Below, in pieces: positions 42,605-53,769 of a stretch of 64,000 bases of DNA. The notes beneath the pieces are model-generated. The model was not told the DNA's origin. It searched no databases and saw only the letters and a list, made by a program, of their open reading frames with translations. Both the position numbers and the translations under genes were made by a program. Origin of the DNA: Litomosoides sigmodontis (Eukaryota > Nematoda > Chromadorea > Rhabditida > Onchocercidae); contig OY718805.1 in NCBI GenBank assembly GCA_963070105.1, positions 6,568,001 to 6,632,000 of the forward strand, read 5' to 3'. Within the stretch, counting starts at the first letter, position 1. Each line of letters begins with the position of its first letter.

Positions 42605-43628
42605 AAAAAATGCCAGTTACTGCGAAAGGATGGCCTAAAAAACAGACTACTTGTACACGCACTAATGCAGTGGAATATAAATACTCGCCGTCCAAAATAT
42701 TTTAAGTGTGACACACTAATTTATGGATCAAAGGATCTAGTTGCACCATAGCCCGTTTATTAAAGTATTGCATAAACCGTCCCAACTTCAGTAGATTCTT
42801 TTCAACTATTCCTCATAGACGGTTAATATGAAATCCCTGTCTCTCAATACACAGGTTAAGGATTCAAAGTTATCCCCAATGACAACACAACTTTAAAACT
42901 TTCTCTAATAAAATATGAATTGCCTAGCTCTTCCTTGTAGTAACTACTATTAAATCCTCTCTATGCGCATCTTGCGCTTCTACGCTACACTATACCTCCC
43001 CTCCGCGCCTATCAAAAGCCGATTTATTTCATTGTATATAAGTAGCAAGTGGTGATAATGTATAAAATGTCATTTGTAACTTTGTAGAAGAAATATTAAA
43101 TAGAAGAGATAATAAACAACATTACATATTTTAATAAAACAAATATCTATACAATCGTTCCATTTCAATAGTGCATGCTATGTATTACATACCACCTTCC
43201 AATGCTTTATTGAAAAAACGAATAATACACACGAACGCCACTACACATATGATCCAACAAAATATAGAAAATATCTGTACAACTACGTCAAAACGCCCAA
43301 AGCGTGACACCGATAGGTTCTTTCAAATATCGGATTAATCAGTTATAATTATATATATATATATATATATATTCCGAAAAGTACATTTATAAAAAATCAA
43401 AAAATCCTCCTTAAAACACGAAAAATCTAATAATATGCAAAACTGAAGTTAGAAACGATTAGACGTATCAGTAGATAAGTGGTAATCTGAAATTTTGATC
43501 ACAACTTAAATTCCAGTATTCAAAACCAATGGGCGTTTGAGTGAGAGGACTGATGAAATAGATTGCATGAAATGAAAAGACCAATTATAATATTAAGAAA
43601 AAATAAATAAACGATCGCCATGCAGTAG
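42605..43628. other. Intergenic between KRI1 and TMEM59-like genes, with (AT)n
   Basis: About 1 kb between two genes on the minus strand. It contains an alternating AT run at about 43,346-43,372. The spacing is larger than usual inside a C. elegans operon. The acceptor just before the KRI1 start would fit trans-splicing, so an operon is possible but not shown. Confidence 0.5.
43346..43372. repeat. (AT)n microsatellite
   Basis: An uninterrupted TATATA run of about 26 bp in the spacer between two minus-strand genes. Confidence 0.85.
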
Positions 43629-46019
43629 TTAAATTTTAGGATCAGAATTATCGGCGACATTTTCCAGTTTTTCTTTATGAACTGACAGTTGGTCGTAAGC
43701 CGGCGGAGGAGAATCGTGAATTATAGGATAGTCAGTTACTATACCTGTAGATTCCAAAGGTACTTTCTTTGCCGCAAGAGGTTCTGCGAACGCCGGCGGG
43801 ATAACTGAATGCATGTTCTGCAACGAAGTACTGAAGCATTTAATTCATACCGCAGCAAAATTTGGAAGACACACATGTCAAATAGAAAAATTAATTTAGC
43901 CCTTAAAATAAATGCTAGAAAATTTATTTCTCAACTTAATCATACAATACTTCTGTAATCAAGAATCCTTACTCTCAGATTAAAATATTTTTGTGACTTG
44001 ATTTGCTTCAATATTGCCACTGAGATAGAAAGCATTGAAACAAAGCAAAGGAAAAGCGCAACGCAGACAAGCCATTGACTAAGTATTGAAAGACGACGAG
44101 CTCGTGACGCTAGTCGAGAAAGAAGAGACGACTCCTGCAATAAATATTTAATATAATAACATATGAACGTGAAACCCAAATAATATGCTTATATTCGATT
44201 AAACAAAATTCATAAAAATGAAAGAGATCTAACACTAACCGGGACCTCCATAACAGTTGGATTTTCGCCCTCATATCCTAGAACCCGTTGCTTCTTATTT
44301 TCCGATTCTACTGGCTTGACTTCCATAATTTTTTCACCATTCCTGTCATTATTTCCAACAACCAATCCTAAAATGTTATTTAAAAGAGATTGTTTGAAGT
44401 TGGAATATCAATATTAAGAAATGTAGAAACCTTTCACTGCATTCTCATGTCCCTCTGGTCTATTTTTAGCGATAATTGGCATGATATTTCGCGCTCGCTG
44501 CAAATTAAATACATTCTGAGCAATTTGGTGGAGTCGTGCCATTTCATTCTGCATGTGAAAATGGAACTGCGCAAATGGATCTTCCCAGACACGACCATCA
44601 TGTTCCTCTGAGGATGCCGTACCTAATTCCCTACAATTTCATAAAATTTTAAAGGGAATGAATATAAAACGTTGAATAAACGTCATTTAAACTTATAGTT
44701 TTATTCTGATACACTTCCACCAGTGCATGGAAAAATGTTCATCAACATCTCCCACCAGTATTCAGTTCCTTTTTGCTATTAAAAAAATTTATTACTCAAC
44801 GAGTTCGTGTAAGGACATTTAGCTACTACCATGATAAATCGAACGGAATTTATTATATATTTCAAAGTTATGCCTCTATACTTTACAAAAAGTTCTTTCT
44901 TGTACAATCGTGGTTCTAACATCATTAGTAATGGATAAGCAGAGGAGGAGGCTTAAACTAAATACACATTTGCAGACCACTCGTAATTATCATACAACAT
45001 ATACCACCGAAATTTCAGATTTTTTCACAGAAAGCTGAGTGCAGAGTTAAATATGGAGTTTTATAGAGATATATTTTAGAAATACTGCATACGGGAAATG
45101 GGTCTAATGCTTGTGCCACCAAATAAGTTTATATTAGTGATAAAGGTATTCCAGTGATTGCAAATTTGAATAGTCGATAACTTCCAAATAAAATCATCAC
45201 TAACGTACCCCAGTAATGGGAAGGAATTGCTTATGCGGTGCATCATCTTTTCCATAACGTCGCGGGCCACTTGAAATGTAGGACTCTTATCAGTTATTGA
45301 TACGTGAACCTGCAAAAAGAACAATGATATACGTTAGAAATATTTTAAAGCGTTAAATAAGTTCAAAATTACAACCAAATGCAACATAAAGGTCATAGAT
45401 TTAACTATGTGTGAAGCTGCACTGTTATAAGAGAAAACCTAAAATGATCTTCCCTTTGTCCTTCTGGAAATACTGCTTATTTCTCTATCATTTCTTCCAT
45501 CACCAGAACTAGCTCTAGTACTAACCATAATAGAATGCAACCGACCTTAGCCTTTTTCATATCTGGCTGTTTATCACAGCCAAATGAGCACGCTTGCTTT
45601 TCCACGTCTTCACTGTATGACTTAGCACAACCATTGTAACAGTCCTCCTTTGCTGATCCGATATCAGTGTTGGATGCAAATGCAAAAATTATTTCCAGAC
45701 GGCATCCTTCCTTGCATGCCGCTTGAGACTGAAATTATGTTTAATAAATAGCGCATATAAACATAATTATAGCTTTCAAAAAAAAATCCATTTCTTCACT
45801 GAATGCTTACTGCTAACATTGCTTTAAATAATACAGCAAATGCTTCCACACTTAATTATACAATGGATATCCTTTGAAGATATCTATGAAGTAAAGAAAT
45901 GCAAGTCAAATAACCTTTTCAGTTGTTTGCGTTTCGACGCACGCTGCAAAACATTCCTCCTGTGATTGTGCGCTGTTGACAAGCAACAGGAAAAATCCCA
46001 ATGAAATTAAATCGTACAT
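43629..46019 (-). CDS. TMEM59: TMEM59-like type I membrane protein
   Basis: Seven or so exons. Exon 1 (46,019-45,915) gives a signal peptide (MYDLISLGFFLLLVNSAQSQ) and a first C-x3-C (CFAAC). Exon 2 (about 45,730-45,545) carries three more C-x3-C motifs (CKEGC, CYNGC, CSFGC), the four-fold pattern of the TMEM59 luminal domain. Exon 3 (about 45,310-45,200) reads VHVSITDKSPTFQVARDVME. Exons near 44,620-44,430 (FAQFHFHMQNEMARL) and 44,370-44,240 follow. A membrane segment QWLVCVALFLCFVSMLSISV lies at about 44,075-44,010. The cytoplasmic tail exon (43,820-43,629) carries a PPAY motif overlapping YDQL. Human TMEM59 resides in Golgi and endolysosomes and binds ATG16L1. The exact ATG16L1 motif is not present here, although aromatic, acidic, aromatic and Leu residues occur with looser spacing. 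Confidence 0.78.
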
Positions 46020-47000
46020 CACAATGCACTGCTGCACTGATCAGTAATCACACAACAACCGAATGTTCAGTAATTCACGTCTGAGTGATCGAAAATTTTA
46101 AACACCAATTAAAAGGAAGAAAATTTAGAAGAGAAAAAATGTTCGAGCAACTCTTAAGGTCATGAGATGGAGAGCGCCGCACGACCGCCAATCACCGACC
46201 TCATCAAACAAACACCGTCATAAACGACAGCATGAAGGAGAGAAATCGATAGACGAAACGCTGTCATCAACAGCCTCTCCGTCTTCGCTCCGTGTTTTGG
46301 TGTATGTGCAAATAGTCATTCACAACAGCCCTCCTTCCCCGCCTCTACCACCAATCGATGCATCGCTGAAAGAACAACCGACCACACCAGTCAAACAATT
46401 AGACCTGACTGCATTGTGAAAACTGTTTTCCAGCTTGTGAGATGATTGCTGCGTGTAGCGAGCGCCTCTTCGTGTTTACAGTCAATTGCGCACTTTTAAG
46501 AAATAGGACAATGCTAGGGCTCAGTAATCTCTAACTTAATGAGTTCGAATTTCATACAGTCTCTTCAAGACGCATTTGTAATCTCTACGAAACTGCATCG
46601 CATGTTACGAAACAAGACCAACAGATAACAGAAAAGAAGCTGAAAATAAAAAGGATATTGAAAATTGTTAGATTTAAACAATGAATGGGACGGTAGCGAA
46701 AGGATCGGAGGAAATAAGGGAAGAGTGCAACGGCGACGTGGAACTGTTTGTGCATGGAGTCTGCGGGGACATGAGGTAAAGCAATCGTGTGATTGCTTGT
46801 GAAATGAGAGGTTGAAGTGGGTAGGGATCTCCGCACTTCACCATCCACAGGTTCTGCTAGTCACCAATACTTTCAAAGCAAAATAACCCGCAAAAAGCAA
46901 GCACCAAAGCTAATACAGCAGATGAGTGTTGCACATTACGAGTGAAATACGAAAGGAAAACAAAGCAGGGTGTAATCCCTTGCTTCCCGCGATTCGCTCC

Positions 47001-47033
47001 TGTCTCTCTCTCTCCCTCTCTCTCTCTCTCTCA
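47001..47033. repeat. (CT)n tract
   Basis: CTCTCTCTCT-type run with one CC interruption, in the TMEM59/TRAIP intergenic region. Confidence 0.85.
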
Positions 47034-48621
47034 GTGACCATTTTCATCTCTCACCTACTGCAGACTGATTTGGAATTGATCGATCCAATAAGCAAATGTT
47101 GCAAATGTAGAATGCTAAAAACGTAGGAGCTAATTGAAATCGACCTCTTAGCTTTTCGAAAAGAAAGAATGAACGAGGTATTTATAGAAGGATATTTCCT
47201 CAAAAAACGTCCTTCTCGACCAATGCAACTACTCAAAAGGATGTACTACTGAAGTACAGTATCGCCAACTGAAATCACTTAAAATCGGAAATCGAAATGA
47301 ATCGCTAACGAATCAGTAAAAATAAATGAAATGTGAGGAAGACATGTCATGACACTGTGTAACTTTGCATTGGACACTTCTCTCTTCCATCTCCCTCTTT
47401 TCAAGTCTTCCAGTCCTATCAGTTCCAATGCTAACAATCCGTATTTCACACGCGAAAACTGACTGTTTCTAAAATGCTAGGAGAGAAATACTCAACTACA
47501 CCTACCTCACTTAGCTACCGATATGGCTGAGGGAGAAAGAACTGTCCGAATGTGAGTGAAGTGATCAGGGATGAATGGTTGGACTGTTGAGCGAAGCCGC
47601 ACCTGTTGATGCTACGAACTCCTTGAATAGAAGATATATTCAAGAATCACACCGAACTGAGTAAATGAAGTCATCACCGACACATCGTACCTGTACTGCT
47701 AACAGCAACAGAGACAGAGAACTGCAGTATCCGACGTGTCGCGCTAGTAGTGCCGTAATGCGACTGGACGTCACCTCCAGCAAACGAACTGACTCTCTCC
47801 GCAGATTTACCATTTGCATCGACGCTTGAGATTATTATCTTAATCAACTGAGTATCATAGCTAACATCTGATTTCTCTCTCAAACAGCCTCTCCTAACTA
47901 CTTGCTCGAATGGTGAAAATTGAGTTATGGAAGGAAATGATTAAATGACGTAGCTGGCTGGTAGCGTCCGTCTATCACATCACAGCGCCGTCAGTTGTGC
48001 ACTGAAACCCAAGGACGGCAAAGAAAACACTTTGTGAGAGTATGCTTATTTAGGAAAGGAAAGATAAGTGCTGTAGTAACAGTACATCGAAGTTCACGAG
48101 AGATAAAGAGTAGTTCAACAAACAAAACTTGTAACTGTTTGGAGAAGAGAGTGGGAAATTGATCGGTCCTAGGACGGCCAACCAGCGTACGACGACGTCA
48201 TACATTTTCAAACAACACTTTCTTTATGCATTGAAAACTGTCGTTTAGATTACACGGTAGCCCGTGCTAATTCAATGTTTTCTACAGAAGCGCTGTCATG
48301 TGACGGAAGTAGACCGAGCACTGTCAGCTTCACCTGTTAAGTTCTTCGTTAAATGCCTTACAAACAGAAAAAGGGAATTTCGATCTTGAAAGATAAACCT
48401 GGAGTCATCCACAATCATGCAACGAACGGACGGCCAATCTTAGTACGTTGCGGTCATCACGTAGTCACAATTGCTTCTGTCAGAGTAGCTTCAATAGTTG
48501 AACTCAAAACACGGAAGTAGAAGCAATGCAGTTCTAGGTAGGGACACGCATTGGATCGAGAGGGTTCGGTAGGTCTGGTACGTTAACTTGCAAAGAAGAA
48601 GACTAATATTTGTCGAAATCT

Positions 48622-48697
48622 AAGTTAGAGTCAGGTGACCTTTCAAAATGAATTCTATAAGGCTGTTATTTTTGTTTCTGTTGCCTCTTAGTTTTCT
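48622..48697 (+). pseudogene. Copied fragment of the exon end at 53.7 kb
   Basis: About 76 bases here match 53,733-53,808 at roughly 78 percent. The shared piece covers the last dozen codons of the 53.5-kb open frame, the stop codon and about 40 bases beyond. Here the frame reads SKLESGDLSK then TGA; the other copy reads SELQLGNLSK then TGA. No further matching exon sequence was seen upstream, so this is a partial duplicate. Confidence 0.6.
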
Positions 48698-49780
48698 TGT
48701 CGTAAATTTTTAAAATACTTAAAGTAGTCTTCTGTTCCTTTAATCTTTCAGTTCCAATTCGCTGACTGGCAGTTATAGGAATTATTTTTTCAGAGATCGA
48801 GAGGATTTTTAGCTTGTTGCTTAAAGAAAGATACAAAAAAACATCAAGTAGACATAAATACAATAAAATGTTGGAAGGAATTCATTCAAATAAGGTTTCA
48901 TCTAGAAGAAAATTTTCAAAAAAAATGTAAAATTGAGGGAAGAAATGAGAGGACATGGAAAGGGGTGGGAAAGTGCTTGACCTGAACTACAACTGGCACT
49001 AAAAACTGAATAAAAGTTGGAAAAGGCGGTGAACATAAATAAATCAAGGAGTGGAACAGTACAAAAATCACTTGCGTCATTCAGTCCACTCAGAGAGAGT
49101 AGAAAAGAAATGAAAATGGAAGAGATTCGTAAACGAACCACAATGAAACCGCTCACATGAACAGCAATAGCAAATGAATTCTGATGGGAAGCTTGAGTGG
49201 CCCCTAATTTGCATAAAAATGACTGGATGGATATCAATGAGTGATGTTGGTTCGTCACCTAATATTGCGAGCACTCACCGGAATTGTAACGTGAAGTCAA
49301 ATTCATCCACTCTCTCTAGTTGTCTGTGCTAGAAAAATAGCTACTGTAATATGAGTGAAGTATGGAAAAGGATATAAGTAAGCTGAGAACAGATCGGACA
49401 CGGAGAAAAGGAGAAGAGCGGTTGGTTTTGTCGGAGCTCTCACTGCACTTGCAGTTGTTCAGTTTCGGTTGGAATAGAACAACGATAGATCAGTTTGCTG
49501 CTAGTAGATATTTGAGATAATTAATTAATTCCCATCAATTATTATTTAGCACCTTTTTCCGTTCGAGTAGATATGAAGTGTATGTATTAATTAATTCAAT
49601 GTGTGAAATACACGCTTCAAGGGCTCATATCACGTCGCTTTGAGAATTTTCCTTCTTCTTATTTTTATCGTCGAGAAAGATTTCCGAGACTGTCACTGCA
49701 ATTACAGTCGTACGGAGAAAGTGAACAGTGTTGGAGGTCATAGTCCGACAACACCCGACCAATGATCAATTTGTGTTTTA

Positions 49781-49816
49781 GACTATTCCAGACTTGGTTG
49801 AAGGAGATCGGAGATG
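49781..49816 (+). promoter_or_regulatory. Probable trans-splice acceptor and start of the TRAIP-like gene
   Basis: TTTTAGACTATTCCAG ends at 49,791, 22 bases before the ATG at 49,814. No upstream coding exon is apparent, so spliced-leader addition is likely. Confidence 0.5.
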
Positions 49817-51938
49817 GCTTCACGACCACAGTGCCATATTTGTTGGGATGTGCTTTATCTGAATCGATGTTCTGCTACACGTTGCGGCCATACGTTCCAT
49901 CTTCCTTGCATCATGCGATGGCTTAGGGTAAAGACGTAAAGACTTAACTTCCCCCAATTTGTAATTTGCTGGTCAAGACCCTTCCAAAGTATTGCCAACT
50001 GATATCTCTCTGCAGGAATAGCAATATCAGGTCGTGAAATGAATGCATTGAGATCTCACGTGTACAAGTATGTGATAGGAAGTAGTACTTGCTGAGGGTG
50101 TTATTTCAAGCGATTTCCAGTTCTATATTATTAAAGGGTAATTATTTCCTGAATATTACAGAACTCCGAAACATGCCCAGTTTGTCGGAAGAGAGCTACA
50201 CAAGCTGATCTCATCCAACAGCTCTTTTTCGAAATGGAAGAGGAACGGAGCTGCACCTCTTCATTCAAAATACCATATGAAGTTTCTTGCTTATTCGCTC
50301 GCATCGTCCCTAGTTCAAAGGCTTTCAGAAAATAGGAAATACAGTTATCTTCTGCCTAGACGGTCCTGGCACAGTAATCAGAGAAGATATATTTGGGAGT
50401 GACGCATAAGCTTTCCTTTGTTAATGCACCGTTTGAACGAGAGGGTTCATGAGTGCTGAAGAGCGTGGGAAAGGGACTGGCCGTCGCGGCACTTGTTTCA
50501 CACAGTTCACTTACGCACTGATTCTTGCAGCTGCAGAACGCGTTAGATGACCTCAGGAGGGAGAAGCAAAATGCTATCACCGCGGTGAACAAAGCTAATT
50601 TCTACTTTGCAACTAATCTTTTATTGGTAAAATTTGATTGTATTCAGGCAAATGACTACTCATATGTTGCCATGCTTACTGCATCTCTGCCTAGTTGTCG
50701 TATCGTTCTTTACTTGCGAAAAGTTTGTAAAAAACTAGGTTGCTTGAAGGTGTCCCTTCAAGAAGAAGGAGAAGTTGACTTTGACAAATTTTTCTATGAA
50801 AATTTAAATTTAGAGGGAGAGAATCTCAAATTTGGAGATAACTTCTCGACACAATATGCAAAAAATCGGATATCTAGAACGCATGATTATAAGACAACTG
50901 GGAATGGAGAATCAACTACAAAAGCAATTGAGAGCGGCCGCATTGTGAGTTCTTTCATACGCTTGGAAATTTTGAATATTTTTGAACATAACGCATCATC
51001 AGAAACGTCAAACTTTCACGTTGGCGGCTGCACTCCTTTAATAGGTTGATTATACGTTATGTTCGCCTTCCTTTTAGAGTTGACGTAGCACATGCTTCTT
51101 AATCAAATTTGCTTTTTAATAATTGAAGGATTAAAATTGAACAGTTAGATTACTCTGTTCACTAGATCATGTATTTTTCGTATTTTAAATTAGAAATTTG
51201 TAGAAAATAGTAATTAATGGCTTGTATTGTAAGCATCATCATGCAGTTACGATGAAGGTGCTTGCAACAGTCACGATATATTTTACGGTTCTGAGCTGTT
51301 GCACTGTTTTGCAACATTCCTATTCATCGCTACAGCACAAATTCTTTTCGTAGATAAAGTCTTTTTGTTTTTTAAAAATTAACTCAATCTATTTCAACCT
51401 ACATATTTCACTCGATCTTCCGAAAATATAAGTGTACATAGTTAGGCATGATTTACGCTACACCGCCACAGTGTGTGATATTTGTTAGAGTTCACTGATC
51501 ATTTGTGTAGGCAAATAAAAGAAGCAATGGAAACAGTGGAAATGCAAGAAAAAAAATCTGAAACGATGTCGAAGATGATTAGTGAGCTAACGAAAGATGT
51601 AACTATATCTTTGCTTTTCTTCTTTTCACTTCCTCCCTCCTCCTCCTCTATCGTTTTAACCGTAAAGATAAATTACGTCACGTCACGAACATTTACCGTT
51701 ACCACAGAAAATTCCAATGCGAATAATTATAACAATGCATAATATTTCAAAATTACATATTTTTACTCGTACTTACGCACACATTTTTGGCTTATACACA
51801 AATTTAATTTGCTCTAATTCACACATTTATGATTTTCAGCTAAATGAAAATCGACGCCTCAATCTTGTATTGAGAAAAAAACTTGCTTATCCTGTTGTGA
51901 ATGCCGCTCATGAAGTTATTGGTTTTAAATTAATTTGA
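49814..51938 (+). CDS. TRAIP: TRAIP-like RING-finger, coiled-coil E3 ubiquitin ligase
   Basis: Exon 1 (49,814-49,927) and exon 2 (from 50,161) join in phase to make a RING domain: CHIC, then CGHTFHLPC, then CPVC, followed by RATQADLIQQLFFEMEEE. This start-of-protein RING running straight into an L-F-F-[ED] block resembles TRAIP (TRAF-interacting protein), a nuclear E3 ligase acting on stalled replication machinery. The exon at about 50,531-50,944 begins LQNALDDLRREKQNAITAV, coiled-coil-like, then continues as an acidic unrecognised region. The exon at 51,488-51,598 (HLCRQIKEAMETVEMQEKK) and the one at 51,840 (LNENRRLNLVLRKKL) are again coiled-coil-like. The stop at 51,938 may be an alternative end, since open exon-like stretches follow at 52.3 and 53.5 kb. 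The donor of exon 2 is uncertain. The RING is secure; the TRAIP name is less so. Confidence 0.66.
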
Positions 51939-52335
51939 TTATTTACTTTTCTTTTTCGAATGTGTGCCAAAACTCACATCTTGTTATTTCTGTCCTTCTG
52001 GAGCTTACTAAGCTTCAGTTGAACTTATCAACAATTAAGAAGGCCAAAAACGTTTAGCAGGAAGCAAAACAACGGGAATTGCAATTTTTTTTGGAATAGC
52101 TTGCTAATAATATCTAGCTAGCGTTAAGTAATCAGAGTCGATTCTTGTGGAAAACTTAAAATTTTAAAGCAGAAAATTGTGTAAACTAAACTTCTGCACT
52201 TGGCTTCTTTGAGATAGTTCTGAGACTTACTGCTTGCTACTACTGTTTGCTATTCCCATTTAAGTTTCCCCGATCAGAAATTTATTCCAACTAATAATAA
52301 CAGTTATAACATTCAACAGTCATTTCAAATGTAAT

Positions 52336-52470
52336 ACAGTTTGATGGGAGAAGATTCGAAGGACGAGTTGCAAGCAGATATTAGAATGAGCGGGGAAGAA
52401 GAAGCTCCCGTGCTCGTGCCGTATGGAACACTTGCTGTGATGATGGGATTATTTCAACGTCACCAATAAT
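52336..52470 (+). CDS. Possible 3' exon of the TRAIP-like gene
   Basis: After an acceptor-like TAATACAG, an open frame reads LMGEDSKDELQADIRMSGEE, then EAPVLVPYGTLAVMMGLFQR, and stops at TAA shortly after. Composition is protein-like. If the 51.84-kb exon is spliced before its own stop, this would be a C-terminal exon. Joining was not established. Confidence 0.35.
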
Positions 52471-53524
52471 TATTCACACCTCTCTAGGAATCTCTCTTTA
52501 GCACACACTATGTCTGTACGATACTTGAAAAAAGTCAGAAAGTGTAATTTATGAAAAAACAGCGATAAATAAGCAAGATGTATATACATTGTTTTTTTTT
52601 GTAATAAAATTTCAATCTTTGATGTATTTCGGTGAGCAGATTGCACCAGTAGGACCCAACATATGTTTAGAGCAACTGTACTACCACATATGATCGTTAA
52701 AGCGATACAATCGTAACATTCTGAAAAATTAAGAGTGATTGACAAGAAACTTAGAAACTGCTCAATTAAGTTACTTTTTAAGAAGGTAACAGTAATAAAG
52801 TTTATGTTTGTTTTTTCTTCTACCTACTGAGAATTTCATAGAAAAAGAAGAGCGGAAGTGTTGAGTAAAACTTTTCATACTTCCTCTCCCTCCCATTCGC
52901 TTCCCTTCATAACTTCTAATTTCTTTCAAATTTTAAGAAATGCTCCTAACGCTCATAATGTCTGCCACACCAAATTGGACGGAAAATTCACGTTAGAGAT
53001 CAGCTCGTCTTTTTTGCAGGTAAGATATTTTAGTATCATTAATACTAACACTCCAACACTGCTAAAGGCAGTTGTCTGAAAAATAATTTAAATATAAGAA
53101 AACATTTGGGAGGTTCAGCTTTCAGCTTTCAGCCTGCCATTTTCACCGGGTCAGCAACTTAATCCTGCTTGAAATCTGATCTGAGATGCCATCTTTTACT
53201 AGAATTTTTAAGATAAGACGCACTAACAAACTTTTGCATAAGTTCGAATTTAAACTTCTTGAATTTGAGTTCAGGTTATGAAGATAAAAGCCAACACAAA
53301 TGAAGATCTTGTGTGTGTAGCATCCCATCAACCCTCCTGCTATTGTCGATATCGGACGATTCCTCTCAGGTATCACTAAGTTTTTAATTCTATTTCAAAT
53401 GCTATTCCAAATTTGCTCAACTTTTGCATCGAATTTTTTGAAGGAAATTTAGACTTAAATAGTTAGTAAATTCAGAAAAGATTGAAAACTTTTACAATTT
53501 TGCTTCTTCTAACTAGGCTCTAAG

Positions 53525-53769
53525 TTACATTATTCCCTGACTTGTTGTGGCGAAACATTCTTCGTATATTATTAGCGGATGAGGGAATTCCTTCACGTGA
53601 AGTGGAAACGGATTCTTCAAGCAAAGAACGTAATTCTCAAGTATTAACTTCAAAAGATAAAGAACAAATCAAACAAAATATTCCTGAAATATACAGCTGC
53701 AATGTTTTACGTGATAGGGTGAACAAAACCAATTTTTCTGAGTTGCAGTTAGGTAATCTTTCAAAATGA
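53525..53769 (+). CDS. Possible terminal exon, open frame ending SELQLGNLSK
   Basis: Open frame from an AAG acceptor-like site to TGA at 53,767. It reads LLWRNILRILLADEGIPSRE, then a Ser/Lys/Glu-rich stretch, then NIPEIYSCNVLRDRVNK. Balanced composition suggests coding. It could be the last exon of the TRAIP-like gene or of an unrecognised gene. Its end is duplicated at 48.6 kb. Confidence 0.4.

Larger units (their letters stand above)
46020..49789. other. Large intergenic region between divergent genes
   Basis: 3.8 kb between the TMEM59-like (-) and TRAIP-like (+) starts, presumably holding both promoters. It includes a CT-rich tract at about 47,001-47,033 and a fragment at 48,622-48,697 that matches the end of an exon at 53.7 kb. 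An open frame at 46,162-46,419 (+) is Ser/Pro/His-rich with no recognised domain. No gene is supported. Confidence 0.5.

Noticed and set aside
46162..46419. Plus-strand 85-codon frame next to the TMEM59-like start
   Set aside because: Low-complexity Ser/Pro/His composition, no domain, and no splice partner.
50356..50592. Minus-strand Cys-containing frame
   Set aside because: It lies opposite a coiled-coil-encoding exon of the plus-strand RING gene and shows no splice signals.
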